Part shown: positions 17,183-26,760 of the stretch, one piece after another | Position numbering within the stretch: the stretch's first letter is position 1 | How the letters are laid out: the number at the start of each line of letters is the position of its first letter | DNA from: CBDFHF01 sp965247565 | Lineage (GTDB): Bacteria; Pseudomonadota; Gammaproteobacteria; Methylococcales; Methylomonadaceae | Assembly: GCA_965247565.1 (NCBI GenBank) | Contig: CBDFHF010000003.1 | Coordinates: forward strand, 1,364,001-1,428,000 | Reading direction: 5' to 3' | Length of the DNA stretch: 64,000 bases | Made by a program: the position numbers and the translations under genes | The notes under the pieces: generated by a model | Database searches by the model: none | What the model saw: only the letters and a program-made list of their open reading frames with translations | What the model was told of the DNA's origin: nothing

Positions 17183-19828
17183 ATGCGCGACGCAACTCCC
17201 CAAACCATTTATCTAAAAGACTACGCCGTTCCCGATTATTTCATCCACAATGTGGATTTAAACTTTAGCCTTGATGATGAAAACACCCGGGTGATTGCTC
17301 GACTCACCTTATGCCGAAACCCTGCCAGCCCGATAACTCATAGCTCATTGTCGCTAAACGGCGAAAACTTGACCTTGTTAAGCGTAGTTTTAAATGATGA
17401 TCAAGAGTTAACCACAACTCATTACCAACTATCGCAAGATACCCTGCTAATTCACGAGGTGCCTCAGCAGCACATATTTACTTTAACCATCGAAAACATA
17501 ATCAATCCAAAGGCTAATACCGCACTAGAAGGTTTGTATTTGTCCAATGGCATGTTATGTACCCAGTGCGAAGCCGAAGGGTTTAGAAAAATCACCTATT
17601 TTCTGGACAGACCCGATGTTATGGCGCGCTTCACCACAACACTGATTGGCGATAAAAACCGCTATCCTATTTTATTATCCAATGGCAACAAAATCGCGGA
17701 AGGAGATTTGCCTGATAACCAGCACTGGGTGAAATGGGAGGATCCATTCAGCAAGCCGTGTTACCTGTTTGCCTTGGTCGCAGGACAATTGGAATGTATT
17801 GAGGATCATTTTACAACCAGTTCCGGGCGTGTCATCAGCCTGCAAATCTTTGTCGAAAAGCATGACCTTGATAAATGCGGACATGCCATGCAATCGCTCA
17901 AACATGCCATGCGTTGGGATGAACAAGTCTACGGACGAGAATACGATCTGGATTTGTACATGATCGTTGCAGTTGGCCATTTCAATATGGGCGCCATGGA
18001 AAACAAGGGCCTGAATATATTTAACACCAAATTTGTACTGGCAAGGCCTGATACCGCAACCGATTTTGATTATGAACATATCGAAGGCGTGATCGCTCAT
18101 GAGTATTTTCATAACTGGACAGGTAACCGCATTACCTGCCGAGACTGGTTTCAGTTAAGCTTAAAAGAAGGCTTTACGGTTTTTCGCGATCAGGAATTTT
18201 CAGGCGATCGAACCTCTAAGGCGGTTAATCGCATTGAAAATGTTAATACCCTGCGCACTCGTCAATTTGCAGAAGATGCAGGGCCTCTGGCCCATCCGAT
18301 CCGTCCTAACTCTTACATAGAAATTAATAATTTTTATACATTAACCGTATACGAAAAAGGCGCGGAAGTCGTACGCATGCTTCATACACTTTTGGGTGCC
18401 GAAGGCTTTCGTAGAGGTAGCGATTTATATTTTCAACGTCATGACGGGCAAGCGGTCACTTGCGATGACTTCGTCAACGCCATGGAAGCCGCTAATGATA
18501 TTGACCTTAGCCAATTCAGACATTGGTATGGGCAGGCAGGAACACCTGTCTTAAACGTAAAGCAATGCTACGATCAAGCTAAAAAAACTTTAACATTGAC
18601 TATTAAACAAAGTTGCCCGCCTACACCGGGACAAATGCTCAAAGATCCGCTCCATATCCCCGTCACAGTTGGCTTGCTCGATCAACAAGGCGCGATCGCC
18701 GCTTGCAAGCTGAACGGCCAAGTCAGAGATGAGGTCATTCTGCAACTAACTCAGGCAGAACAAACATTTGTGTTTGAAGACTTAAGCACAAAACCCATCG
18801 TATCGATTCTGCGAGGTTTTTCCGCGCCCGTTAAACTGGAAATGGCTCGCAACTTCGATGAGCTGGCTTTTCTTCTCAGCCACGATACCGACACCTTCAA
18901 CCGCTGGGAAGCAGGACAATTGCTGGCGGGACAAATTATTACCGGCCTTATCGATGATATTCAGCATAGCCGACCACTGAAACTTAATCCGATTATCACT
19001 AAAGCCTTTCAGCAAATTCTGACTCATAACTGGGAGGATTTATCTTACTTTTCACTACTGCTGAATCTGCCGTCAGAAAATTATTTGGCCGAGCAAATGC
19101 TGGTAGTTGATGTCGATGCAATCCACCAAGCTCGGGAATTTGTCATCAAAACCTTAGCTGAACAGTTACAGGATGAGTTCCGAGCTCTTTACTTGCGCCA
19201 TCACAGGGATGAATCAGGACACTTCGATGCCGGGGCGGTCGGACGCAGACGTATTAAAAATACCAGTTTAAGCTTTCTGGCCACGTTACAGCAAGCCGAT
19301 ATTCAGTCATGGGCAGAACAGCAATTTAACAATGCCAAAAATATGACCGACCAAATGGCCGCATTAACAGCCATTGTCAATAATCCACACCCCGCCACAC
19401 AGCGATGCCTGGATAGCTTTTACAAACAGTGGCAGGATGAAGCATTGGTCATCGATAAATGGTTTGCCTTACAAGCATCCAGCAGTATGCCGAACACTTT
19501 TAGCACCGTTAAAATATTAATGGACCATCCCGCTTTTGATTTAAAAAACCCCAACCGCGCTAGATCCGTTATTGGTGCTTTCAGTCAAGCCAATCCAGTA
19601 CATTTTCATGCTATCAATGGTCAAGGCTATCAATTTCTTGCCGACCAAGTCATCGCTCTCAACAGCTTGAACCCCCAAGTCGCGTCAAGAATGGTTAACG
19701 CACTCACCTCATGGCGTAGCTTCGATACAACTAGGCAAGGATTAATGAAGACCCAACTGGAAAGAGTCATGAATACCGACAACATTTCCAGGGACGTATA
19801 CGAAGTGGCTAGTAAAAGCCTAAGCTAG
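17183..19828 (+). CDS. pepN: Aminopeptidase N (M1 family)
   Basis: An 881-residue cytoplasmic zinc aminopeptidase that trims N-terminal residues from peptides. The exopeptidase motif is GAMENKGLNIF, the zinc site HEYFHNWTGNRITCRDWFQ (HExxH with the distal Glu in SLKEGFTVFRDQEF), and the E. coli-type N-terminal domain and C-terminal superhelix are both present; length matches E. coli PepN (870). It is the last gene of moaB-DUF423-pepN. The start ATG is preceded by an AGGTAA-type site. Confidence 0.96.
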   Translation: MRDATPQTIYLKDYAVPDYFIHNVDLNFSLDDENTRVIARLTLCRNPASPITHSSLSLNGENLTLLSVVLNDDQELTTTHYQLSQDTLLIHEVPQQHIFTLTIENIINPKANTALEGLYLSNGMLCTQCEAEGFRKITYFLDRPDVMARFTTTLIGDKNRYPILLSNGNKIAEGDLPDNQHWVKWEDPFSKPCYLFALVAGQLECIEDHFTTSSGRVISLQIFVEKHDLDKCGHAMQSLKHAMRWDEQVYGREYDLDLYMIVAVGHFNMGAMENKGLNIFNTKFVLARPDTATDFDYEHIEGVIAHEYFHNWTGNRITCRDWFQLSLKEGFTVFRDQEFSGDRTSKAVNRIENVNTLRTRQFAEDAGPLAHPIRPNSYIEINNFYTLTVYEKGAEVVRMLHTLLGAEGFRRGSDLYFQRHDGQAVTCDDFVNAMEAANDIDLSQFRHWYGQAGTPVLNVKQCYDQAKKTLTLTIKQSCPPTPGQMLKDPLHIPVTVGLLDQQGAIAACKLNGQVRDEVILQLTQAEQTFVFEDLSTKPIVSILRGFSAPVKLEMARNFDELAFLLSHDTDTFNRWEAGQLLAGQIITGLIDDIQHSRPLKLNPIITKAFQQILTHNWEDLSYFSLLLNLPSENYLAEQMLVVDVDAIHQAREFVIKTLAEQLQDEFRALYLRHHRDESGHFDAGAVGRRRIKNTSLSFLATLQQADIQSWAEQQFNNAKNMTDQMAALTAIVNNPHPATQRCLDSFYKQWQDEALVIDKWFALQASSSMPNTFSTVKILMDHPAFDLKNPNRARSVIGAFSQANPVHFHAINGQGYQFLADQVIALNSLNPQVASRMVNALTSWRSFDTTRQGLMKTQLERVMNTDNISRDVYEVASKSLS

Positions 19829-20248
19829 GACTTTCGTTGAGGCGAACTCCTGGCAACTTCGGTATTGCCGAATACTAATCGTAATGCGTTTTTAGAAAAC
19901 GCCCATAAACAAATTAGGAGCTCAATGTATTCGTAGAGGTAACGAGCGAAATTAATCTAAAGCGGTCACTAGCAGAAAAAGATGCGCATGTTAAAAAATA
20001 GTTTAAATTGAAGAATTAGTGCTTTTAAAAGCAAAGAAAACACAACAAGAATATACTTGACGCACTTCACAAAATTGAATTCAAATGCCCTGCTTTGCTG
20101 ATTTGACCATAGCTCGATGTGATGACCCAAGCACATAAAAGCGTGGATGATAAATTGATCTGCAACATTTTGTAAGTGTATCAGTCAGCTGAGTGTTGTG
20201 GACAACTAAATTCAATCAAAATCACTCACTAAGAAGGTGAAATATTTT
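19829..20248. other. Intergenic region pepN-BLUF, no gene seen
   Basis: No convincing reading frame lies here. A short inverted repeat (GCGTTTTT-AG-AAAACGC, near 19887-19904) follows pepN but has no T-run. The right end holds the BLUF ribosome binding site AAGAAGG (20231-20237), 11 nt before ATG 20249. The rest is AT-rich and I see nothing further in it. Confidence 0.5.
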
Positions 20249-20686
20249 ATGTCATTGCATTGCCTTGTATACACCAGTGTTGGTACCAAACAGTTTTCAG
20301 AAAGCCATTTACAAGCACTACTTATTAAGTGCAGATGTAATAATGAAAAGTTAAATATCAGCGGGCTCTTGCTTTACCTTGATCCATTTTTCATTCAAAT
20401 TCTTGAAGGTGACGATGACATCTTAAAATCATTATTTGATAAGATTAAAATGGATGCAAGGCATGAAAAAGTAAGGATTATGTATCATAAGCCCATTGAA
20501 GCGCGATCCTTTGCAAGCTGGACTATGGGTTTTCACCGGACCAATTATCAAGAATTAGAATCGATTGACGGTTTTTCTGACTTTTGGCAACGACAAACAT
20601 CAGATTTATTTACTAATCCATCAAATGAAACAGAAAAAATATTACAAAACCTTATAGTCAAATTTAAAAATGAAATTTTGTTTTAA
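20249..20686 (+). CDS. Stand-alone BLUF blue-light photoreceptor
   Basis: A 145-residue single-domain FAD-binding blue-light sensor. With ATG 20249 as start (RBS AAGAAGG, rather than the GTG inside that RBS at 20237) the photochemical residues fall at the same numbers as in Slr1694: Tyr8 (LVYTS), Asn32, Gln50 (FFIQILEGD), Trp91 and Met93 (SFASWTMGF). All residues of the flavin hydrogen-bond switch are therefore kept. After the domain there are only about 45 further residues, with no EAL, GGDEF or DNA-binding output, so it must act through a partner protein. No obvious partner is adjacent. Isolated by 420 bp upstream and 227 bp downstream. Confidence 0.93.
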   Translation: MSLHCLVYTSVGTKQFSESHLQALLIKCRCNNEKLNISGLLLYLDPFFIQILEGDDDILKSLFDKIKMDARHEKVRIMYHKPIEARSFASWTMGFHRTNYQELESIDGFSDFWQRQTSDLFTNPSNETEKILQNLIVKFKNEILF

Positions 20687-20913
20687 ATCTGGACATTAGT
20701 TCTGTCGGTTGGGCAACATGATTTAAGCACGAAGCGTTTAACCATGAATGTAACAGAAGCTGACATACCGGAAGCCCAATTGAGAGAACATTGCTGTTTA
20801 TTTTTAAATGGCCGGTATCGGAAAGCTTAATTCTCCATCGGAATGGCCCTAAGGAGTCAATATCGATCTTTCAATGTAACATTTGAATCCGCTCAGTTTA
20901 TTAAGGCACTTAT

Positions 20914-21456
20914 ATGATTAATCGTTTCGCGTTACCACTCATGCTCATTGTTTTTTCTGCGTCTTTAACGGCCGGGCAATGTCCTGAGTATTTAAACCAG
21001 CCTATTAAACAATTACATTCCACCAAAACCATTAATGCATGCGAAGCCTATCCCAGTAAAACTTTTTTAATTGTTAATACCGCCAGTCATTGCGGTTACA
21101 CTCCGCAATTTAAAGAACTTGAACAATTGCATCAGCGCTACAAAAATAAGGGCTTAGTTGTTCTGGGATTTGCCAGCGATGACTTTAAGCAGGAAGCTAA
21201 AAACGATGAGGAAATTGCCAAGGTTTGCTACGTCAAATATGGCGTCACTTTTGATATGTTTGCTCCGATTGCGGTCACTGGAGGAACTGCACATCCCTTA
21301 TTCAAAGCTTTAGCAGACCAATCATCGCCACCGACATGGAATTTTAATAAATATCTGGTAGACAGCAAAGGAGCTGTCATCAAGCATTTTGACAGCAAGG
21401 TGACCCCTAACTCTACTGAAATGATACAAGCCATTGAACAAGCACTTAAACATTGA
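20914..21456 (+). CDS. Secreted glutathione-peroxidase-family thiol peroxidase
   Basis: A 180-residue GPx-fold protein with an N-terminal signal sequence (LPLMLIVFSASLTAGQ), so likely periplasmic. The peroxidatic Cys60 is in NTASHCGYTPQF; the family's Gln is kept in FKQEAKNDEEI and the Trp-Asn pair in WNFNKYLVD. A Cys at the family's resolving position (IAKVCYVKYG) suggests a thioredoxin-type rather than glutathione-type mechanism. The usual second motif CNQF is changed to SDDF. It lies 221 bp before the hvfA-like gene on the same strand; a shared role in metal or peroxide stress is inference. Confidence 0.85.
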   Translation: MINRFALPLMLIVFSASLTAGQCPEYLNQPIKQLHSTKTINACEAYPSKTFLIVNTASHCGYTPQFKELEQLHQRYKNKGLVVLGFASDDFKQEAKNDEEIAKVCYVKYGVTFDMFAPIAVTGGTAHPLFKALADQSSPPTWNFNKYLVDSKGAVIKHFDSKVTPNSTEMIQAIEQALKH

Positions 21457-21677
21457 TGGCTTAAGGTACTAGCACCACTTTTTACCCAAGCACGTTAACT
21501 TATTGAAATAGTTATTCATCATGCTCATTTAGATGAACTGATACACTTAAACACTGTCCTACTCGAGACGGCATGGCTGGCAGGAATTCATGATCTGTTA
21601 ACCCGTCTTTGGTATCATAACGCCATCCGAAGCACTTTTCGCAGAGGATGTTTTACCCATAACTTGGAGAGGTCTCA

Positions 21678-22112
21678 ATGAAAAAAAATACAAAAACACC
21701 TTTAGCTACAGCGATGAGTGCAGCTTTTATTTCAACCATAGCGGCTACAGCCGTTCATGCTGAAGCCAATCCGTTTGGCATGACTGAGCTATCAAGCGGA
21801 TATATGCAAGTTGCAGAAGCCGACAAAAAAGCTGGTGAGATGGCTTGTGGCGCGTCTATGAACATGGAAAAACCTAAAGCGCCGGAAGGTGCATGCGCAG
21901 GCAGTGTAAAAAAACCTGCAGCGGAAAAAGCTGCTGAAGCCAAATGTGGTCAAAGTCAATGCGGTGCCATGATGAAAGACGGCAAAATGAAACCAGGAAT
22001 GGAAGCTTCCTGTGGTGCCATGATGAAAGGCAAAGAGGGCGCTTGTGGCAATATGAATAAGGCAGATGATGGCCAGACCAAAGTCGCTCCTAAAGAAGCT
22101 GCTGGGCATTAA
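21678..22112 (+). CDS. hvfA: HvfA/bufferin-like multi-cysteine RiPP precursor
   Basis: A 144-residue secreted precursor. Residues 1-28 form a Sec signal ending A-V-H-A; the rest is low-complexity, rich in Ala, Gly, Lys, Met and Cys. Six cysteines (57, 73, 90, 95, 112, 123) follow, five of them in E-x-x-C (EMACG, EGACA, EAKCG, EASCG, EGACG) and the sixth as QSQCG. E-x-x-C-G units are the sites that HvfB/HvfC-type MNIO enzymes convert into oxazolone/thioamide copper ligands in HvfA and bufferins. The interspersed Met and His could add copper affinity. RBS GGAGAGG precedes the ATG. It is followed by the matching hvfB and hvfC. The exact modified cysteines and the metal are inferred. Confidence 0.85.
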   Translation: MKKNTKTPLATAMSAAFISTIAATAVHAEANPFGMTELSSGYMQVAEADKKAGEMACGASMNMEKPKAPEGACAGSVKKPAAEKAAEAKCGQSQCGAMMKDGKMKPGMEASCGAMMKGKEGACGNMNKADDGQTKVAPKEAAGH

Positions 22113-22203
22113 TCGCTAAATCGGATTCAATTCCGAATTTTCTAGTAAGGAGGGGGTGTGCTCGCCATACCCTTTCCCTCAGTCAACATAAACAGGAGGA
22201 GTA

Positions 22204-23055
22204 ATGATATCAACTCCGTATCTTGTAAACGGCGCAGGTTTGGGTATGAGGCGTTCATTACTCAATCAGCTTATTGAAACCCCTCCAGCTAACGTGGGTT
22301 TCTACGAGATTGCCCCGGAAAACTGGATCACTATTGGCGGAAAACTAGGCAAGCAATTTCGCGCTATGACTGAGCGTTTTGATTTCATTTGTCACGGCCT
22401 ATCGCTATCAATCGGCAGTACAGATCCGCTTGATGTTTCATTTGTGAAAGCCGTCAAACACTTCATGGAAGAGCACCAGATAAAATTGTATAGCGAACAC
22501 TTAAGCTATTGCAGCAAGGAAGGTCATCTATACGACTTGATGCCGATCCCATTCACTCAAGAAGCGATCAATCATGTCGCAGCAAGAGTTAAACAAGTTC
22601 AGGACATTCTTGAGCAAAAAATAGCTATCGAAAACGTTTCTTACTATGCGGCTCCAGGCCAGGAAATGGCAGAAATCGATTTTTTTAACGCGGTTGTCGA
22701 GGAAGCGGACTGCGATATTTTAATCGACATCAACAACATCTTCGTTAATAGCGTTAACCATAGCTATGATGCGGAAACTTTTTTAAAGGCGATACCAGGT
22801 CAGCGCATTGCTTATGCGCACATTGCCGGACATTATGTTGAAGCTAATGATTTTCTGGTGGATACCCACGGCGCTGATGTTATCGACCCTGTGTGGAAGC
22901 TGTTAGGCAAAGCTTATGAACTTTATGGTGTATTCCCGACTTTACTGGAGAGGGATTTTAATATTCCCGAGTTAAGTGAATTAGTTAAAGAAGTCCAAAC
23001 TATTAGCGCCATTCAACACGCGTGGGGTATCCAACATAATCAACAGTCAGCCTGA
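22204..23055 (+). CDS. hvfB: MNIO (DUF692) RiPP-modifying oxidase, HvfB-like
   Basis: A 283-residue multinuclear non-heme iron oxidase with a TIM-barrel fold. Expected metal-binding and core positions are present: H64 (CHGLSLSIG), E98-H99 (YSEHLSY), E143-N144 (IENVSYY), D175/N177 (DINNIFVN), H206/H210 (AHIAGH), D220/H222 (DTHG) and E249 (LLERD). Relatives MbnB, TglH and HvfB act on cysteines of peptide substrates. The gene has a strong RBS (AGGAGGAG), lies 91 bp after the precursor gene, and is followed after 2 bp by its partner hvfC, the arrangement of HvfABC/bufferin operons. Confidence 0.92.
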   Translation: MISTPYLVNGAGLGMRRSLLNQLIETPPANVGFYEIAPENWITIGGKLGKQFRAMTERFDFICHGLSLSIGSTDPLDVSFVKAVKHFMEEHQIKLYSEHLSYCSKEGHLYDLMPIPFTQEAINHVAARVKQVQDILEQKIAIENVSYYAAPGQEMAEIDFFNAVVEEADCDILIDINNIFVNSVNHSYDAETFLKAIPGQRIAYAHIAGHYVEANDFLVDTHGADVIDPVWKLLGKAYELYGVFPTLLERDFNIPELSELVKEVQTISAIQHAWGIQHNQQSA

Positions 23056-23057
23056 TC

Positions 23058-23807
23058 ATGAATGTCGATTTCAAATCCAAGCAACAGGAGTTTGCCTCTT
23101 ACATCAGGGATTCTGTAAATAATCCTGCTCCCTCAGATGTTAGAAAAGAGCGCATGGACATGTATAAGCAGCTGTTTTTCAATAACATCGACAGCTTTCT
23201 CGCCAGCAGCTTTCCAGTTTTACGCAATTTGCTCAACGAGCAGCAGTGGACCGAGCTAGCGCAAGATTTTTTTGCTAAACATACCTGTCACACCCCTTAT
23301 TTTTCGGAAATTCCCGAGGAATTTTTGGATTATTTGCAGAATGAGCGCGATGGCCGCAACGACTTTCCGTTTATGTTTGAGCTTGCTCATTACGAATGGG
23401 TGGAAATGGCCTTAGCCATCGACAGGCAAGAACCACCCGCTCAGCCTACAAATCCCGATAATTTATTGGAAAAAACAATTAAGCTCTCTCCATTGGCGTG
23501 GCCTCTAGCTTATCTTTATCCGGTTCACAGGCTGTGTCCCGAGTTTATCCCTGAGCAACCCCCTGCCCAGCCAACTTTTTTGATTGTTTATCGCGATAGA
23601 GCTGATGACGTTGGTTTTCTTGAAATTACACCCATAACTTACAGGTTACTGGAAATAGTTCAGAGCCATCAAGACGGGGTTTTAGTCGATATTTGCTTAA
23701 CGCAACTTGCTGAAGAATTGCAACATATTGAGCCTCAGCTGATTACTACGAATGGCTTGCAAATTTTAGCGGAGCTGGCCGGAAAATCGATTGTATCTTG
23801 GATCTGA
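23058..23807 (+). CDS. hvfC: DUF2063 partner protein, HvfC-like
   Basis: A 249-residue protein with the DUF2063 N-terminal domain (about 5-95: QQEFASYIRD, the R-M-x-x-Y-x-x-x-FFNNI helix, SFPVLRNLL) and a C-terminal half (about 130-249) with FMFELAHYEWVE. HvfC/MbnC-type proteins bind the precursor leader and present it to the MNIO enzyme. It lies 2 bp after hvfB, so the two are probably translated as a pair and form a complex. It ends the three-gene cassette; a DoxX-like hvfD gene, found in some such operons, is not present downstream. Confidence 0.9.
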   Translation: MNVDFKSKQQEFASYIRDSVNNPAPSDVRKERMDMYKQLFFNNIDSFLASSFPVLRNLLNEQQWTELAQDFFAKHTCHTPYFSEIPEEFLDYLQNERDGRNDFPFMFELAHYEWVEMALAIDRQEPPAQPTNPDNLLEKTIKLSPLAWPLAYLYPVHRLCPEFIPEQPPAQPTFLIVYRDRADDVGFLEITPITYRLLEIVQSHQDGVLVDICLTQLAEELQHIEPQLITTNGLQILAELAGKSIVSWI

Positions 23808-23953
23808 TTAAATAACTCTGGTCCATGCTCAGCAAACTAAGCGGCGCAAACACAATAATCCACCTTGTGGCATCGGTTTATTTAATATTTAAAAAATAGA
23901 TACTCACCCATAGCGATGAGCATCTTTCCGACCAGAATGATAATAAAACGCCT

Positions 23954-24388
23954 CTACTTACGCGTAAAGTTCGGTCCCTTAGGATGAGCATCCTCCTGTA
24001 AACAATGATAGGCAGCGTTTTCATACTTTATTCTTAACGACTGTGCGTTTTCATGTTCAGTAATAAATTTTTCAGCTTCTATCGCCGTCAAATCCTTCAT
24101 CATGAAAGTGGCAATACAGGTACAAGCCTCTTCCACGCGTTCTTTGTCATTTTCTTTATTAACCGAGTTTTTTAGCTCCCTTTCTGCACACTGATTAGCA
24201 AAATCATGCTCAAATTTTTGCTTTTCAATATCGGTTACTTTGGCATTTAACAAAGTATGACTTACCGGAGTTTGTTCGGCGGCAGCTTTAGCTTTCTCTT
24301 CATCATCGGAACAACCACTTATAAATAACGCAATAATCACACTGGTTAAAACGGCAAAAGTAATATTTTTGGTAGTTTGAATTTTCAT
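23954..24388 (-). CDS. Putative lipoprotein, unknown function
   Basis: A 144-residue protein with a type II signal peptide: hydrophobic stretch to about residue 25 and lipobox ISGC with Cys26, followed by SDDEEK (aspartates after the Cys suit inner-membrane retention). The mature part is helical and charged, with three further cysteines near 68, 89 and 91 (EACTC) and C128. I do not recognise a family. It converges with hvfC and is followed by the DUF4010 gene in another unit. Any link to the neighbouring copper-peptide cassette is speculative. Confidence 0.7.
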   Translation of the reverse strand: MKIQTTKNITFAVLTSVIIALFISGCSDDEEKAKAAAEQTPVSHTLLNAKVTDIEKQKFEHDFANQCAERELKNSVNKENDKERVEEACTCIATFMMKDLTAIEAEKFITEHENAQSLRIKYENAAYHCLQEDAHPKGPNFTRK

Positions 24389-24641
24389 AGTCTGAATGAT
24401 AGGTTACAGTTTTTAAGAATTTAAACGCGCTATTTTGATTTTAATTACCCGCTCGATCAACAATACTCAGCGCTCTCCTGTTTCTAACTCTACCATTTTA
24501 TTCGAGCAGCTTCTACTTGGCCAATAGAGCTTTGTGTTTGGTTGATTCGTTTTTGTTACGAAACGAGTGGCTTCACTATTGAAAAATCGCTAGATCTTTA
24601 TCTTAAACAAAAATCCTTTAGAGCAAGGCTTAGTTGCCTGA

Positions 24642-25886
24642 CTATCCTACCATCAAGCCCGCAGCAACAGCACCGACTAACACACATCCCACCCTAATAC
24701 CCATAACTCGACCGCCAAGCGACGCCGTAATCAGTGCCTTAAACCCTGAGTTCACTGATACCGCAATAAGTATAGCTTTGGCAGCGACATTCAGAGGCAG
24801 GCCTTGTCCGGTCATTCGGGACATAGTCAACGTGATCGGATCGACATCAGCAATGCCGGAAGCTGCTGCAAGAAAATAGGCACCCATATCGCCAAAATAG
24901 CTGTTAAGTAACTTAGACAAGAACAGGATAGCGAGCAAAAAAGCGCCAAATTTTAACGCCATACCTAATTGAAAGGGGTTCTCAAGCGCCACTTCCGCAT
25001 CCGTCTGAAAAGCAGCGGTGTTTCGCCACAATAGGAAAGCAAGCAAATAAGTAATACTACTCATGATCAATAGCGGGATTAATAGCTCATGGAATAACGA
25101 CTTATTAATTACCGAGGGCAGCAACAGGGTCCGCAAAAACATAGTGGCACAAGCAGTTAAAATGCCCGCCGAAAGTGCGCTCTCTGAAGCGGGAAACTGT
25201 TTGGAAAGTCGTGACAGATTAACCGTAACCGCGGTTGAAGATACCAATCCGCCCAACGCTCCAGTGAGTATAGGACCATGTTGGTTGCCGATAATTTTGA
25301 TAGCGAAATAACCTAGATATGAAACTCCGGCAATCAATACTACCATCCACCAGATATGGTAGGGATTAAAAACCGCCCAAGGACCGAAACTTTTATCAGG
25401 TAATATGGGCAGCATCACCACGGAGATCAGTAACAGCTTAAGCGTTGCTTGTAATTCGTGCTCTTCCAGCTTGTTCATCCATCCATGTAACAAGGGCTTA
25501 AAGCTCAATATTGCAGTTATAACAACCGCTGAAGCAGCCGCCAAACTGATATGGCCAAAAACAGTGAGTGCACCTAGGATAAAGGTTATGAGTGTGGCGA
25601 TAATACTGGTGATGCTAAAATCTTCGAACTTATCCAAGCTTCTACTGTAAGCCACAAGCAGCACTGAAGTCAGCGCTAACAGCGCAAACCCCAAAAACCA
25701 ACTGCCCACTTGTTGAGTAAGCAAGCTACACAAACCACCCAGCAGGCTAATGAGACCATAGGTGCGCAATCCAGCGACGCGCATACCTTCACTTCTAGTT
25801 CGAGTGCGCCAACCACGTTCCAGACCGATTAGTAATCCGATAGCAAGTGCAACGGTTAGTAACTTAACTTTTTCCAGTTCGTTCAT
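24642..25886 (-). CDS. MgtC/SapB-type DUF4010 membrane protein
   Basis: A 414-residue inner-membrane protein with an N-terminal MgtC-like domain (residues 1-140; LLIGLERGWR and LRTYGLISLLGGL signatures) and a C-terminal DUF4010 region (about 180-410) rich in membrane helices, about ten to eleven in all. MgtC proteins modulate F-type ATP synthase and growth in low magnesium; the DUF4010 form is uncharacterised. The start overlaps the panC end by 23 bp, so it is probably translated from the same message as the pan genes, though a functional tie is not evident. Confidence 0.85.
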   Translation of the reverse strand: MNELEKVKLLTVALAIGLLIGLERGWRTRTRSEGMRVAGLRTYGLISLLGGLCSLLTQQVGSWFLGFALLALTSVLLVAYSRSLDKFEDFSITSIIATLITFILGALTVFGHISLAAASAVVITAILSFKPLLHGWMNKLEEHELQATLKLLLISVVMLPILPDKSFGPWAVFNPYHIWWMVVLIAGVSYLGYFAIKIIGNQHGPILTGALGGLVSSTAVTVNLSRLSKQFPASESALSAGILTACATMFLRTLLLPSVINKSLFHELLIPLLIMSSITYLLAFLLWRNTAAFQTDAEVALENPFQLGMALKFGAFLLAILFLSKLLNSYFGDMGAYFLAAASGIADVDPITLTMSRMTGQGLPLNVAAKAILIAVSVNSGFKALITASLGGRVMGIRVGCVLVGAVAAGLMVG

Positions 25887-26757
25887 TATCCATCGTGTTT
25901 ATCGGGCACTGTGTAGATTTGGAAAAATAAACGTTGTCAATCAAACGGGTTTTTCCGAGTTTTGCCGCCGCCAGAATGACTAAATCGACATCAACTTTAT
26001 CGGCTTTGGCTAAATCGCTGCTACGACAAATCGTAAAATACTCAGGCTGTAAACCAGTTGCCTGTAAATACTGCTGCATTTGATTTTCGATTGCCGCGAA
26101 TGACTGGTCACCTGTTAAAACAGCGACGCGAGCCTCGCACAAGCTTTTATACAGATTTGATGCGATATTTTTTTCTGCAGCTGTCAAATAGCCATTCCTG
26201 GAGCTCATTGCCAATCCACTAGCTTCGCGGATCGTATCAATCCCAACTATGTCTACAGCAATATCTAAATCTCTTACCATGGTTCGTATAACAGCTAGTT
26301 GCTGAAAATCTTTTAACCCAAACACTGCAATATCGGGCTGTACCATGTTAAATAGCTTACAAACCACGGTAGCCACACCGTCAAAGTGCCCCGGTCGTGA
26401 AGCACCGCAGTAAATACTTGAAAGCTCGGCTACTGAAACAGTTGTTTTAACATCACCGGGATATACGTCATCAACTGAAGGCATAAACAATAAATCAACA
26501 TTCCCCTCAGCTAGTTTTTGTTGATCTTGATGTACTGTTCGCGGGTAGTTGTCAAAATCTTCACCGGGGCCGAATTGAGTTGGGTTAACAAAAATACTGA
26601 CAACTACTCGGTCGGCTCGCCGTTTAGCTTCATTTGCCAACGTTAAATGGCCTTCGTGCAAATTACCCATGGTCGGCACAAACGCAATACGCTGACTATC
26701 CTGCCGCCAATTCCTTATGACCTGGCGTAGTTCCGGTACGGTACTAACAATATGCAT
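25864..26757 (-). CDS. panC: Pantoate-beta-alanine ligase
   Basis: PanC joins pantoate and beta-alanine with ATP to make pantothenate. The 297-residue protein shows FVPTMGNLHEGHLTL (HxGH nucleotide-binding motif), VVSIFVNPTQFGPGEDFDNYPR, GVATVVCKLFN, VFGLKDFQQLAVI and MSSRNGYL. The usual C terminus (TRLIDN) is followed by about 22 further residues that are reached only because the frame runs on into the DUF4010 gene. panB lies 3 bp upstream. panD is not in this unit. Confidence 0.95.
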   Translation of the reverse strand: MHIVSTVPELRQVIRNWRQDSQRIAFVPTMGNLHEGHLTLANEAKRRADRVVVSIFVNPTQFGPGEDFDNYPRTVHQDQQKLAEGNVDLLFMPSVDDVYPGDVKTTVSVAELSSIYCGASRPGHFDGVATVVCKLFNMVQPDIAVFGLKDFQQLAVIRTMVRDLDIAVDIVGIDTIREASGLAMSSRNGYLTAAEKNIASNLYKSLCEARVAVLTGDQSFAAIENQMQQYLQATGLQPEYFTICRSSDLAKADKVDVDLVILAAAKLGKTRLIDNVYFSKSTQCPINTMDNERTGKS

Positions 26758-26760
26758 GGA

